This document shows, piece by piece, positions 1-12,410 of a stretch of DNA of 64,000 bases. Source of the DNA: Siderastrea siderea (taxonomy: Eukaryota; Cnidaria; Anthozoa; Scleractinia; Rhizangiidae); contig OZ034967.1 of NCBI GenBank assembly GCA_964030785.1, positions 63,590,613-63,654,612 of the forward strand. The letters run 5' to 3'. The notes below the pieces were generated by a model. The model was not told the DNA's origin and did no database searches. It saw only the letters and a list, made by a program, of their open reading frames with translations. The translations under genes and the position numbers were made by a program. The first letter of the stretch is position 1. Every line of letters begins with the position of its first letter.

Positions 1-251
1 TGGCCAAACTGTATGCTTTAAACTTTTCAATGCTTGGAGTTCTCGATGTGATAAATAAGTCAAAACTCCACGATTGTGTGGTATAGATATTTATAAATAA
101 GTTTACGATATCTTTCTGAAAATTTTAACGATGAATTATGTTAGGTATTTTATAACTTATGAGCATAAGAATATCAATATAATTCTTCAATTCTCTTGAT
201 TCTCTTGATTATAACAGATCAATTAACATTTTGTTTTTGAAACCAGGTTAA
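1..251. other. upstream flank of the PL8 lyase pseudogene
   Basis: AT-rich sequence with no recognisable coding region. It ends in a pyrimidine-containing stretch and a possible splice acceptor (AG at 245-246) just before the ATG at 252, so a 5' untranslated exon could lie outside the window. I see no promoter motif. Confidence 0.5.
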
Positions 252-299
252 ATGGGGCGTTTGTGGCATTCTGTGTTCTTCATTTTCCTGTCCGTGCAA
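252..299 (+). pseudogene. PL8 exon 1: start codon and signal peptide
   Basis: The ATG at 252 begins MGRLWHSVFFIFLSVQ, a basic residue followed by a hydrophobic run typical of a secretion signal. Two donors are possible. GT at 300 keeps the frame into the next exon (phase 0) and joins to SAAPS, a plausible signal peptidase site. GT at 323 looks as strong but does not preserve the frame. A secreted product fits an extracellular lyase. Confidence 0.55.
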
Positions 300-509
300 G
301 TAATCCATGCACAAATACCAAGGTATAGTATGCTTCGATTTTCTATTTTTTCCCTTTACTTATACATATCGGGATATTAATAACCAATCGGATATCGAAA
401 ATTTTGTTATAGTTGTGATTATCACCTTAGTCGTTGCCTTTTCAAGTACACCCCTTTTTCCTTTCGTTGTTTATACATTTGAGGATGCCAATCAGTTAAT
501 GGCTTTCAG

Positions 510-617
510 TCGGCTGCGCCATCAACCATCGAACTTTCAACAACTCATTATAAAGATGGGACAAAGGCTATGAAGTGGACTTGGGCGAGCAAAAATGTGA
601 TCACACATTCAATTTCG
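510..617 (+). pseudogene. PL8 exon 2: N-terminal domain
   Basis: Acceptor TTTCAG at 509 and donor GTAAGT at 618 frame a 36-codon block. It contains LSTTHYKDGTKAMKWTW, which matches the early 'sxxHykxGkxSLkWxW' segment of chondroitin ABC lyases (N-terminal carbohydrate-binding-like domain). No stop in frame. Confidence 0.7.
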
Positions 618-1607
618 GTAAGTTAAACGGTAAATATAATCGATCACAGTCCTGAAGAGGCTCTGTAAATATCGAGAATCGGCGGACAAGCTCAGGAAAT
701 CGAAAATCTTGATAACTTGCCAGAAGAACACTTTGGGGAGCTATCTTCGAAAATATTACTTAAACTTTCTGGAATTCTATTGTTTTCGAGAAATTCGGAA
801 AAACGGTTTTGCTTAATTTATTACGCAATAATCAGGCTTAAAATGAAACAAATTGAAAGCGCTTGCTTTTAAACAATTTGCAACGCCAGAAAACAATTTT
901 AATTTTAAATGATAGCAATACTCTTCTACTTTCTATCAATGGGAATTGCATGGAGTTTTGCTTTATTTATGTGGTTTGGTGGTTCTTTGAAACAAAGGCA
1001 TTTTGCCCACTTCGGAAAAATGCAAAAATTGGTTAACTTCAGAGGCTTAAAATGGGTCTTGGCATGTCTAACATCGAACTGAAAAAGTTTGGCCCTACTT
1101 CTATTATGAATAAATTAAGTAAACACAATTGTCATTTTTGATGTCACAGCTGGCTGACACACTTCAATGATTCACAATCCTAGCTTTCTGATAGCGTTTC
1201 AAATTTTTGAATAATATGTCACAACACCTTGGGTAAACTTCGTTGGAGAATGGCAACCTTTAATTCGTAGATATTTGAAAAATTTTTGTTGTCTTCTGTT
1301 GTTCTTTACTGATCTTCAGAATAACTCGTGATCCTCAGTAATGGAACGTTTGGTCGTACTTGAGCTATTTTCGGGAAGAACTTCTCTAAACCTCGCAAAC
1401 TTCGATGGAATTTCTTGGGTGGCTCAGGGAAGCAGATCAAAGTATACGGTATTCTTCGGGCTAACTTCGGAGATCATCATTGCAATTTGTAGTCGTGGGC
1501 ATAACAACTTTGCACTCGTGTTTCAGTCGATCAGAATTAAAACCATTTTCAGTCTCTCTTTGAAAGTGCATGACGTCAGGTCCATTGATTTTTTTTTATA
1601 TTGTCAG

Positions 1608-1737
1608 CCGGCGATCACTGGAGCTGAGCTTAGGAGAGGTGGAATCAAAGTGTGGCTTTACAACACTCATAAACGCGCTGGAGAGAATCTGACGGTCTCT
1701 TTTGAAGACTCCGTTCAATATTAGCCTGGACTTCAAG
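1608..1737 (+). pseudogene. PL8 exon 3, frameshifted
   Basis: Acceptor TTGTCAG at 1607 and donor CAAG|GTATTG at 1738. It begins in frame as PAITGAELRRGGIKVWLYN and reads to FEDSV, then hits TAG at 1722. One base over, the same stretch reads NISLDFK, which joins in phase to GWRAVWV of the next exon, exactly as in the bacterial family. The exon is 130 nt, one base more than a multiple of three, so a single-base shift near 1716 is the likely lesion. Confidence 0.7.
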
Positions 1738-2210
1738 GTATTGAAGTAATTCATGCTGCATACATAATCTGACAAGGTCTAGTTTCTTTTAATTCCTCCT
1801 TGGGAAAAGTTGGCTAAGATTTTAAAAGTTGAAAGGACCAAGGATGCGTCAATAAGGTTAACAACCTTTTACTATTACCGTTGCGCGTGATGTTGATGGT
1901 CATGAAACCAAAACCCCACAGTCCCTCTACTGTCAAGTCTGTAACGGGCAAACTATTGGCTGACCTTGTAAAATGATTGGAAAAACCTTTGATTATTTTG
2001 TTTGTCCATTAGGGGTGATTGACAATGTTCCAAGTTGGTTTACGCTACGGTAATCAGGATTGGGTTGGTACTCCACATAGGTGTGCTTGACTTAATCTAC
2101 TGAAGACAAATATTAGGCAGTTCACATAATTCATTTGAAATGTACATTTTCATAGTAACTCTATCCCATTACACACCTTCAGAGTTTTGTTTTGGTTTGG
2201 AAGTTAACAG

Positions 2211-2292
2211 AAAAAATCAAACAACAACAACAACAAATAAAAAACAACAACAACAACAGCAAAAATACCATAAACCAACAGAAACAAGTAAT
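2211..2292. repeat. CAA-rich simple repeat
   Basis: Interrupted CAA/AAC trinucleotide run in a PL8 intron. The short open frames over it are a by-product of the repeat. Confidence 0.8.
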
Positions 2293-2417
2293 TGGAAATA
2301 ACTGTAGCCCTGATGTCAACAGCGGATGCGTTTTTCACTGGATTATTCTTATTCAGATAACAAAAACCATCTAAGTTAAATAAAACATGACATTTACGTT
2401 TTCAATCTTGTTTACAG

Positions 2418-2654
2418 GGCTGGCGTGCAGTATGGGTTTGTTACGATGAAGCTCTTACGAATGACCGTGATGACATTACCATGATGAAAATAAAAGCACC
2501 CTCAACGTCTGCACCAACCCATCCTTTGTATATTGATCTACTGCGCTTAGTCAACAACTTGGCTAGACAATCACGTGACAAGATTGTACCAACACTTGAT
2601 GAATCACAGTACAATTTAAATCATTTCTGGCAGCAAACTTATCGCTGGAGTCAG
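2418..2654 (+). pseudogene. PL8 exon 4: end of N-terminal domain
   Basis: A 79-codon block between acceptor TTTACAG (2417) and donor GTACAT (2655). It reads GWRAVWVCYDEAL, then MMKIKAPS, PLYIDLL and YRWSQ. The order resembles the bacterial GWR, iRfkAPs, eiYiD and yqWSdY segments that close the N-terminal domain. Open throughout. Confidence 0.72.
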
Positions 2655-3217
2655 GTACATTTATAAATTTAACATTAATATTCACGTTTTACCCAAGGTC
2701 AAACAACACATAGGTCTTACGACCGCGTCTGCCAATATGCGTTTTATTGCGTATGCTAAATGTCTCATTCATATTTTCGGGCCTTATCCAATATTATTTA
2801 CACAGCTGATCTATCTTTTGTGCAAGATCCTCAGTGTCGTCAAAGTCACCGATGCATTCCTAAAAAATGCTTTATGCTTTACGATATTCCATTTAGCCAC
2901 GAAATTAGAAAAATCTATTATCGTTTTTAACCTGAGATTCATTCCTTGGACAAGTGATTTTGAATGTGGGTTATAACCTTTTTATTCATGGAAACTCTGG
3001 ACTGTTACCTCAAGTTAAGGCTACCAAGTATTGCTTTTTTTGTGGTACTCGTTCTCATCAAAATGCTGGTGAACATGGTCTGGTATAGAGTAACGGTCTC
3101 AGAGTTCCAGCGGCACACATTTACCCGAGAATATACAGCGTTCTCCCCACCTCCTGGACTTAACTACTTATCAATTAAGACAGGTTTTCAATAAGCTATC
3201 ATTAATCTACCATCCAG

Positions 3218-3405
3218 GTACTCCTTTGTATCCTGACCAATCTGAGTACAACGTCCGAAAGTTTGGTTTCGTCATGGAAAAGGTTTTGCTTCCATTGGCT
3301 CTGGATTATCATATACGGTCACGCGTCAATGAAGTGAACGAAGTAGTTGCTGCAGAGTTGATTAATCTGAACGGAGACGCCAGCGCTATGAATGCGGCTG
3401 TTCAG
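3218..3405 (+). pseudogene. PL8 exon 5: start of helical domain (probable)
   Basis: Acceptor CATCCAG (3217) and donor GTAGAA (3406). One frame reads LYPDQSEYNVRKFGFVMEK, then a helix-rich stretch ending SAMNAAVQ. The position fits the linker and first helices of the catalytic domain. The phase does not join the previous exon (offset by two), which suggests another lesion or a mis-set boundary. Confidence 0.55.
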
Positions 3406-3639
3406 GTAGAAAGTCAATTTGTAGTACAGTTGACTCCCGATAACTCGTACCTTCAAGGGAAAACAAAAAAAGGTTCGGGGGAAGGGATTCCTGCTGACAC
3501 CAACTGACACACTTTGTGTAACAGAACATCAAGAAACTGACACAAGGACAATTAGACGCTTCGCAATACATGCTGCTCAATTTTTTTTGAAATTTAATTC
3601 AAATTAAATTCAGTGTTATGGAGTATGTTTTGTCTCATT

Positions 3640-3779
3640 ACACTTTGACAAACGAGGTTCGAGTTATCGAGGGTACGAGTTCAAGGGTAAAATTACTGTA
3701 AATGTATGGAGTTAATTTTGGTTTGAATTAGCGCGAGCTTCGCGTTACCTAGGGTTCGAGTTACCTGGAGTCAACTGTA
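3640..3779. mobile_element. pogo/Tigger-like terminal fragment (tentative)
   Basis: Contains spaced copies of a CGAGTTA motif. The right edge, read on the minus strand, begins CAGTTGACTCCAGGTAACTC. This resembles the ends of pogo-family (Tigger-like) DNA transposons by recall. No matching left end was found, so it is probably a one-ended remnant. Confidence 0.4.
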
Positions 3780-4320
3780 TACAGCTATTTCGATTAGCGT
3801 TGTCAGACGAAAGCTTAAGCCTATATGACAAGACCGCAGGGTAACATGGGATTTTTATGCCTAAGTTCACCAAAATCTGTAGTACCTTGCTTGCCTTACA
3901 ATAGCAAAGTATATGGGAGAGTTTTTAAAGTATTAAAATTAAACAAAGAGCCTGAAAGAATTTTTTTCAGATAGAATTTTCCTCCAAAGCGCAATTTTTA
4001 ATCCCACTCATCTTTTGGATACACGTGGAGCGCGTGCATGGTATGTAAATTAGAAGTAGGAAAAACAGCATCATGAAAGATATGGAAAATGAATTTTTGC
4101 ACTTCATAACAAGAAATAACTGAAAATGCAACGCCAAATCAGGATTGCCGCTGACAATAATCGGATGGTACCTATTTATTACTTGCACCAGGAAATTCAA
4201 AGTTCCTGACCAACTTCTGACAACCGTGAAACTAAGACTGATTTGCAACTACCCACACTACCCTTCGGTCTTGTTGCGTAAGCTTGAGTTGATCTGACAA
4301 CCTTAATTGAAATAGCTGTA
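3780..4320. mobile_element. MITE with about 70-bp inverted ends, TA flanks
   Basis: The two ends are imperfect inverted repeats: TACAGCTATTTCGATTA at 3780 pairs with the reverse complement of the end at 4320. Similarity extends about 70 bp. The flanking TA on each side fits a Tc1/mariner-type duplication. No transposase is encoded, so it is non-autonomous. It lies in a PL8 intron. Confidence 0.75.
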
Positions 4321-4696
4321 TCATAACATTATTAAAATCAGCTAATTGCATTTTAGTATTTGTTCAGAACTTTTTTTTGTCAAGTTATCATCTCTATTTT
4401 CTACACAGGTATTTCGCACCTAAGATTCATATAGATAATCCCTCTCTCTAACGACCTCACTGAATGATGCTTCCACCGCTTCCATTATTTCTTGTGTGAA
4501 AATAGTAATGAACTACACTGGTAAATTTCCTTCAACATGTCCTCATATCTTATACACTCGATTGAAAAAACGTACGTTGTCGCATGAAAAGTATAAACCC
4601 TTAACGATGAGACCTAATGGATTTATGGGTAGATGTATATTCCATTTGCATATTCAAAATAACAGACTGTTCTTTTGCGACTGATGTTGATTGCAG

Positions 4697-4747
4697 CGAG
4701 TTGCACGTGGTAATGGAAGCGGTGCAAGCCTTTCTGAAAGTGGGCAA
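4697..4747 (+). pseudogene. PL8 exon 6 (tentative)
   Basis: A short block between acceptor GATTGCAG (4696) and donor CAA|GTTAGT (4748). In the phase set by exon 5 it reads RVARGNGSGASLSESGQ. This could match the Gly-rich loop in the helical domain of the bacterial enzyme. An overlapping longer frame (4617-4889) is an alternative I cannot exclude. Confidence 0.35.
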
Positions 4748-5244
4748 GTTAGTAACCAATAAGGCCCAGTTTGAACGCCATACAATGCGAAATTTGCTGA
4801 AGTTTGCATCTGTTCACGAACTAAAACAACTTTTGCTGGAAAACTATTCGGAAATAAGGAAATCCCGTGTTGTTGCAGTACTGTGTTAAAACAATCACTC
4901 ACTGATTATGCAAATGCAGTTATTATACGAACACTTCCCATACTTATCATACGACAATCGAGTGTACACACATGCTATGCCTAAATTATGTTCATCTGGG
5001 CATAGCCATCCGCTATCTGAGAACGACGACAATTTAATTTCCAGTTTATTTATTCAGTTTTGAACAGCGAAAGTGTAAATAAAGTGAATATTTTATTATG
5101 ATTTTCCAGCGAATAGCGGGTTCTGACTCCAGAAGCCACGCACCTCTTCGGAACCTGTAATTTTATTGGCTTCCTATATCACGCACCTCTATTGTTTTAA
5201 GGGCTAGGGTCATTGTTTTATTGTTTGTTCTTTTGTCTTCTCAG

Positions 5245-5430
5245 CCAATCCTGTTAAGCCTTCCGATAGGTGCGTACCGCCTCTCTGACTCAGAATTGCA
5301 CAGTATTTTACTAACGCCTTGGGTTCAGCAACACCATACACAGAAATGCAAGTAAAGGACGCCATCAACGAACTGAATAACAAGCGAAAGGAACGTCTGA
5401 TGCTTCTCCTTGAGTACGTTGAGGATCAAG
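5245..5430 (+). pseudogene. PL8 exon 7: helical domain
   Basis: The donor CAAG|GTTGGT at 5431 joins in phase to exon 8, giving VEDQGFTEGS, like the bacterial LLDQGFvkGS. The well-supported part (5329-5430) reads MQVKDAINELNNKRKERLML. If the exon starts at the very strong acceptor at 5244, as its pyrimidine tract suggests, a TGA at 5286 interrupts it. The weaker acceptor at 5328 avoids that stop. Confidence 0.6.
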
Positions 5431-6200
5431 GTTGGTTTCCATTAATTGTTATCTTGTTCTAGGAGAGCCAATTAGAAGCTGACAAATTTGTGATTATCAG
5501 TCTACTGGAGTAGTACGTATTAAAACACGAATAGCCCCACAGTTGCGTACTGCTCAATAGTTTTCCTATGAATTGTCACACTTAGGATTCTGTTCACAGA
5601 CGCAAAGGTAAGTGTGGTCGGCAGTTGTATTCGGCAGCATACATGCACGGCTTTATTAGAATCCGATCCGCTAACAAGAACACTACTTGTTACAAGCTCT
5701 GTTTACATCATGTCAGAGCTCAACTATCCAGAAAATTCCTTACGGTTACATGAGATTCTATTTAATGACTGGGCATAATCCAGCACATTCTACTATTAGA
5801 ATGTTCCCCGACACTCGGTTATCTGTACAGCATAGTTAAACAGCACCGCGGATTTACTTCTCGACGATTGCTTTTATTTGAATTGCCACATTTCATCCAC
5901 AGTCAAAAATTAACGTAATAAGTGGGAACGTCATTAAAGACTTTGTAGGAGCAAAAAGGGTAACACTTTCAATTCCAAGATTGTGTAAAATACACACTGG
6001 AAAACGGGTAACCTAACTTAACTTTATCATATCCTGTTCAGGATATCCACAATAACAATCCATTTTGGAAGATTGAAATTCTGGAAACCAGAAAGCACCT
6101 CAGGAAATTGCAGCTCAGTAACCTTCAATTGAAAGTGATGAAAGTGTGAAAATAGAATGATATGAGTGGAGAGAAAAACCGCTCAGAAAAACATTCTGAG

Positions 6201-6270
6201 TTCCAGATGGGATTCGAACCCATGATCTTCCACACTCTAGTCGGATGCTCTAACCACTGAGTTACTGGGA
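6201..6270 (-). repeat. tRNA-like sequence, probably a SINE head
   Basis: Read on the minus strand, an A-box-like AACTCAGTGGTTAGAGC is followed by an anticodon-like loop CTAGAGT and a perfect B box GGTTCGAATCC. The anticodon would be AGA, but there is no long variable arm as in tRNA-Ser and the anticodon stem has mismatches. A tRNA-derived retroposon or pseudogene is more likely than a working tRNA gene. Confidence 0.6.
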
Positions 6271-6500
6271 AGTCTAGTGGTGAGAAATGCTCATTTGTGG
6301 GCTATGTGACACAACGACTACATCGCCCAATCACATTATATCAATGCGACCAAGCAAAATGAACGCTTTTGGGCAGTACTTTCCATGCAGTACTTTTCAC
6401 AAAGTGATTGTAAATGACTGTGGATGAAACATCAAAGTGCGACTATTTAGTTGATTCTGCAAAGGAAATTTGAAATTAAGCGTATTTTTTACTTCGTCAG

Positions 6501-6729
6501 GTTTCACTGAGGGCAGTACGATTGGTTCTCTGGACCACGAGATGAACAACGCTGGAGCAGGATTCATGAATGCAGTTTATGTGTTGAAGCAAGTGTAGCA
6601 AGCTGCAGGCAAAAAGTCAGACTACGTTGCTACCATGAAAGGGTTTAATGACTTCGGCGAGGTATATCAAGATCCATTTGAGTACGCTGGAACGACTGCT
6701 GATCGATTGAGAACCATTTCACTTTGGAG
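6501..6729 (+). pseudogene. PL8 exon 8, nonsense at 6596
   Basis: Acceptor CGTCAG (6500) and donor GAG|GTTGGT (6730) with phases fitting both neighbours. It reads GFTEGSTIGSLDHEMNNAG, then VLKQV, stop TAG (6596-6598), then QAAGKKSDYVATMKGFNDF. The frame is open on both sides, so this is a point nonsense change rather than a frameshift. Confidence 0.72.
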
Positions 6730-7484
6730 GTTGGTTGCCATCTATTTCTCTCCTTACCATCCGTTGCCAATGTCAATTGCTAGTGCACTTTCTAACAATT
6801 TTTAACAATTTGGAAATTATTTTTAGGTTTCGGTTGATACAAATATCCTTGAGCTCTCCTTAATGATGCTAAAACAGTTGCGGCTTTAATGACCCTTCAC
6901 AAGAGAATAGATTAATTAAGGAGAAATAGCACTAATGCAAACTCACAAACGCCGACCGTCACGACCGTTTAAAAAAGAGAAATGTAACTCGCCTTGTTTT
7001 TATCTATTTTGTTTTTGTTTTTAGAGCACTCCTTTTGAGATACAATACTTGCGACATAATAAATATATTCTGAAACCATTTATTTTACTCGCCGTCATCT
7101 GAGATTCATGTCTTAAGAAAACAGACTTAATTCAAATTATTAACATGAACGACACTAAAAACTTCAAGCGTAAAGGTTACTGAACAAGAATAGAAATCAT
7201 ATTATTGAAAAGTGAATTAATTAAAAATACTGACATGGAAATCACTAAATCTTTTCATGGTTTGCTTTTCTTTCAAGAAATTAACGTCTTATCTACCTTT
7301 TTGTTGTTCTGGGAACATTTCTAGATCTCTCTGAGAAAAGGCGGTACGTCTTATTTCTAGCTCAGCTATTGACCTAAAAAGCAGCAAAAAGTCTCTAACA
7401 TATGGTCACCTTAAGAAGGAAACAGACATTTGCAAGCGTTAAAGCGCTTTATGATTCGGATTCACCTGTCTTATTAATTTTTAG

Positions 7485-7741
7485 GTTGTTTGCTGTGCTC
7501 ATGATGCATACGAGTACAACCAAAGAAAAACAGGCGAAAATCCGCGACATGGAAGCACTTGGCCGATGGTACGCCATCGCTGTGACCCCCAATGAAGGAC
7601 TTTCAGGAACCCTAAAGCCTGATTACGTCAGATTTCATCACAACAGCTACTATGCTTCTGCGTACACACCTCATACACCTCACGCTGTACACAAGGCAGC
7701 TCTTACCCAGTATCTCCTCAGTGGAACAGCTTTTGAATTTA
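7485..7741 (+). pseudogene. PL8 exon 9: catalytic His/Tyr segment
   Basis: Acceptor TTTTTAG (7484) and donor TTTA|GTAAGA (7742), phases 2 and 1 matching both neighbours. The block is open. It reads LKPDYVRFHHNSYYASAY, aligning with the bacterial segment that carries the catalytic His and Tyr (in chondroitinase ABC I, RHEGNYPGY). Candidate residues are His at 7636-7641 and Tyr at 7648-7653 or 7663-7665. They are retained although the gene is broken elsewhere. Confidence 0.75.
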
Positions 7742-8332
7742 GTAAGATACTCTTTCTTCTCATCTCTTGCTGAAGGTGTCAATTACTCCCATTACCCCCA
7801 AGGGTGTGTAAATTCAAACGTCTCGATCCACCGTCCCTTCCCTGGTAAAGAAATTGTCAAATTACATCTGAAAAAAATATCGGGGAAAAGACATCGTGGA
7901 AAGTTGCTCAGTAGTTTTCATTCAACTACTGACACTTCAATGGCGGACTTAAGGGTAGGCCCCTTGAGGCACGGTCCACCCTTCCCCCCGCCTTCAAACC
8001 CGCACTTTGGTTTTGTTTTTGAAATAATAATGCGCATTCAAACTTAAAACAAAAAGGGAAAACGAAAACAGCGACAAGACAAGTACATCAAGTTTGCCAG
8101 AAAATCTTATCGATTCCCTCCCAAAAAGACCCTTTTACTTGAGATTAACTTCAATGCGTACAAATCGTTTTTCTTCAAGAGTCCATCACTGAATGAATGT
8201 TTCATTTAAATCCCTTAGCTTAGAGATCGAATCTAAGCCAGTTCTTTTGGCAATACACTCCTGTCAGAACCGAGGAGTTTTAAAATTAATCCATTAACTC
8301 TTATGCTATACCTGATTTGTGTTCCGTTAAAG

Positions 8333-8571
8333 GTGCCGAGACCAAGGGACATATAAAGAAAGGACTTGAGATCATGACGTGAAGTATTCCTCTCCAAACA
8401 GCGTTTCTGGTCGATTTCTGGGATTTGATCGCGCAATTCTAGCAAAATCGTTTCCTGCCTATGCCTATATCAGCGCCACTGCTCCAAATGCTGGAATGGA
8501 CGGCTCCCTTAGGGAAATTACTACTGTAGATGCTGACAACATCAAGCTGTTTTTGCGACTATACGACACAG
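8333..8571 (+). pseudogene. PL8 exon 10, frameshifted; catalytic Arg candidate
   Basis: Acceptor GTTAAAG (8332) and donor ACAG|GTTTCG (8572). It starts in phase as SAETKGHIKKGLEIMT, then meets TGA at 8380. In the next frame it continues YSSPNSVSGRFLGFDRA to YDTG, which joins exon 11 in phase. SGR (Arg 8412-8414) is the likely counterpart of the catalytic Arg. The length (239 nt) is wrong by one base, confirming a net frameshift near 8375-8385. Confidence 0.72.
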
Positions 8572-8874
8572 GTTTCGCTTGTTTTGTGCATTTTATTGAA
8601 TGATTTTTAACTATGGAGGGCCATGATTTGTTGTCATTTATTTGCTCCCTCAAATGCAACCTCTTTGGTGCAACAATTGTAACAAGGGCCATCTAGATAA
8701 TTAATGAAAACTAGTCGCATTCTCGCTCCATCTGATTCTTCTATTTTTTTTTTGCTGTTAAAATTTCAAATTTGTGACAGCCGATCTGACTGAATTTTGC
8801 AAGCTGACAGTATTTCTTATTATAATGTTTTTACTCTTGAATAGGGTCACAGTTGAAATGTTTTAAAATTTGCA

Positions 8875-9735
8875 TTAAGAGCGCTTGTCTGTAAAAATCA
8901 AACATAACGCGGCAAGGGTGGAAAATTCGATTTCTTTCATATTTTAATGTTAGATAGGTTAGGGTATAACTAAAATCACTGGATACTTTTTTTGGCAAAA
9001 TATCCTTTTATTTCAAAGAAAAATGCAAATAACGAACTTCCGTTAAAATCGCCATTTGAAGCAGTAAATCATGACATCAATTTGAGGCGTTCGCGTGCAA
9101 AAACAAATCCCTCTGTCGTCTTTTAAACACTCAATTTTACTTTTGCAATCTCTCAAGAGCTTCAAAACTGATTTTGGTAGAAACTGCGTTGTTCTTTGTG
9201 TTTGACATAATTTAATTTTGAAAGTATATATTTCTCATCAGGAAAAGTACTTCGTGAATTAAATTATTTTTCACCATGTGCTAAACCTTCAAATCGATTC
9301 AGCTTCTGGCTGTTGAATTAAGAAAAGATGTTCTCAGGATTGCTGCAAAAATTTCTTTGGGCAAATGATTGAGAGCGACGCGAGAGCTTTTCAAAGTTCG
9401 TTAAAATGCAGGTTGTTTGACCTTTCTTGGCAACAGTCCATTCGCGAGTCACGCACATATTTTAATGTGTTTTGACGCATATGAGATCGAAAACGCCAAA
9501 CAAAAAAACAGTTCGAAGTGCTCTTACCTCATTTGCTGTAGAGGACAGGTCCAGAGGCCATTTCCGAGTGATTCTCTTGCCGTTCGACGTATTTTGGTCC
9601 TGTTGATGCCATCCAATGAACACCGCCAACTGGGTCAGTGTATTGTAAACGGTCGAACAGCTCAACAACAACCTTTCTTCCAAAACGTTCGACATCTTTC
9701 TACACTGTGACATCTTACTCAACAGTTCAGTTGCT
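8875..9735 (+). repeat. left arm of the long inverted repeat
   Basis: Pairs with 12411-13279 in inverse orientation with few differences (roughly 95% by eye). Similarity starts abruptly at TTAAGAGCGC and fades after the CTTACTCAAC segment near 9730. Confidence 0.85.
9462..9722 (-). CDS. 86-codon frame in left arm, function unknown
   Basis: An open frame starting MSKMSQCRKMSNVLEERLLL that is nearly identical to the frame in the right arm. After STANE there is a strong donor (GAG|GTAAGA on this strand), so only about the first 65 codons may be exon. I recognise no domain. Conservation between the arms may only reflect recent duplication, so coding status is uncertain. Confidence 0.3.
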   Translation of the reverse strand: MSKMSQCRKMSNVLEERLLLSCSTVYNTLTQLAVFIGWHQQDQNTSNGKRITRKWPLDLSSTANEVRALRTVFLFGVFDLICVKTH

Positions 9736-12410
9736 GGTCAGTGTTGTTTAGTTGGCAATACACAAAAAGGTTTTTATCACCACATGTCGCCGCTACCGTG
9801 GCCAGAGTTCTATCTAGAGCCGCGTCACGCAATACAAATCATCGGAATGGACATTTTACTAGAGGGTAGGGGAAGGGCAAAATCTGCTCTGATTCTTTTT
9901 AAACGGCTCAGGGTTCGAGAAATGGGAGGTACTAGTAATGGACCAAAAATACGAAACAAAATTAGTGCTACATTTAGGCACCTCAACCTCCCGTGCCAGA
10001 ATGCAGAAAAAGTAGTGACCCCTCGGCGTGAGTTGTAGGCATGCAAATAACAATGTTCGAACACGAAAATTAGCTAAAAAGGGTACGTGTAGTAGCTTAA
10101 GTTAAAAACCTCTTCAAAATGTCGAGTCCAGAACATTAAAATCGTTTTTATCAGGGAAATTGTGATGTGACTAACTAGTTTGTGCTTATTGTTTTGGCTT
10201 AGAGGGGGGACCTCGGACTGTTTTTTTCACAAATCATACATATTTACATACATGAATTGCTTCGTTACACAGAAGACGGTTGTTGTTGGTTCCATTTTCT
10301 TGTTGTCGGAGTTTGTGGTTACAACACCAGACGAATCAAAAGCTTGAAAACAATTGTTCCCTTAGTTTCATGCACCAAGAATACCCAGGCCCGTGGAAGG
10401 GGGAGGTGGGGGGGGGGGGGGTGCTCGAGTCCCCAGAAGTTTTGGAAGTTGAAAAAACATGACAATAAATGAGCCCGAATAGTCTTAAATGCTGATGCTA
10501 AAAGTGTCTTTTATTATTTTACAACCTTCAACAGGGTTTGACATCTGTTGAGTCACTAGCCACCGGGCAAGTGGGCTTCAAAAATCTACTAGCCCACCGC
10601 ACATTTCAGTCGCCCAGGTTCCTTCTCAATGTCTTTCTTCACCCATATCACCTTGACCCTGGCAGTATAGCTTTACTGTGAAGGACCTTAATGCCTTTAA
10701 TAGCTAAGCGACTAATGCGTATCTGCTGCAAGCTTTAAGCTCATTATGTTGTTTTAAAACAAGTCTAAGGAACAAAACTATTTTTATCTCACCAATCGAG
10801 TGATAAAAGTTACGTAAACGTTTACGAGCGTTAGGTAAAACAGGTCCAAGATTCGTAGCTTGGCTGTCGAAATGTTTCAATTTTAACAAACCTTGTAACT
10901 TTAAGGGTACTTTTTTAAAACTGATGCTATAAATCTGGAGGATGTTGCCAACAACTTTGTCGGCGAAAAAGCAAACAGGAAGCAGCTTTTTGGCAAATTG
11001 TCAACGAAGGATGCCCCCAAAAAGGTGTCGTGTTTGACGAAATCGACACAAACTGTGGCATTGTGAACAGAATTAGTATCTATGTGCATGAGTGTGTATT
11101 TTGAAGGGGGGGGGGGGGAGGCTTTGACTAGGCCAATTTGATCGCAGCATTTATTTCAGCCTTGGTGCGGGCCTGATACCACAAGTTACAAGTCAGTTTT
11201 TACAACGAACGCTTGAATACAATGACGATATGTCCCAGCCATCGTGCAAAACTTGGAATAGTGTCTAGCAGAAGCTGCAGCACAAGGGGCCGGATCACGG
11301 TAAGGAAAAGGAGAGTGGCCAAAAAGTGAAAGAGGACTGGGGAAAAAGGGATCTGAAATTATCTTACGCGGGACTGGTTCGCTTGTAAAAGTTGGATCAG
11401 GTGAGTTTTATATTCGCTTGTGGTCTATCCGAATATTAGCCAGGTTATCGATGGAAGCCTCACTCTTCTCTTCGTCCTCATTAAGGTGTATGTAGAACGT
11501 GAAAGACGTAACAGACGTTTAAGGGCAAGATGCTTGACGTATTTCTGTTATGATATCCTCATATCCATTATGATAAGTATGCTGGCTGCTATGAGAGATC
11601 TCGCTCACTGGGAACCTGTCTCAGTAAGATTCGTAAACAGAAATTCAGGAACACAACCTCATTTTTTGTTACCATGGTTACGTGCCATATTCACAGTCTT
11701 CAAACAGCACTGGCGTGCTGCTAGAAGCACCAGTCCTTAGTCAGAACACAATAATGTAGACTAAGTCAAACAGCTGACAAGAGAGCACAGTTAAAAACTT
11801 CGATTGCACCCATTTGTTATGAAGAGAGAACCCTTCCTGTCCAAAACTCCATCCAACCCTTTAACAGCGAGCTGACTTTCAATCCTGATATAACTGTTCC
11901 TTGTACCGGTCCTGTGCCAGCTGAGAAGCGGCAGACTGACACCAATGATCATAGGTAGAATACCCACTCGTCAATTAACAAAAGGGAGCCCCTTGTAGTT
12001 ATAGGTTTTCCCCGTATTAAAGTTGGGTCTAGTTAATAATAGCGCCACTTCTGTTGCACCACTCACCTGTAACCATGTCTGTAAGCTTGTACAACGGTTG
12101 GCCGATTGCGTTTCAGACTACTAGGCTAGGGTAGCAAATACAATTTTTAATGGTTGTAACAACACTGGTAATAAGTAAGAAAGACACACAACGCCATTAG
12201 AACCACGAATAATCCCTGCAATTAACACTGTATGTTATTTTACTTCACCTCAAAGGTTTTGCCCTTCCAATACCCGCTAAAATGCCTTTGATACGCATTG
12301 CGTGACAAACCAAAGACGCACGCGGTGCCATCCACGTTTGGTCCCAATTTAGCAGTCAAATCTGAAAATGCTTTTGTGCACTGAAAACTGAGCAACACTC
12401 GTATTAAATC

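Noticed and set aside
4617..4889. 90-codon + strand frame overlapping PL8 exon 6
   Set aside because: It looks protein-like, but it is out of phase with neighbouring lyase exons and has no recognised domain. It is kept only as an alternative in the exon 6 entry.
6201..6270. Functional tRNA-Ser gene
   Set aside because: No long variable arm and a mismatched anticodon stem; the B box alone is also expected of a SINE.
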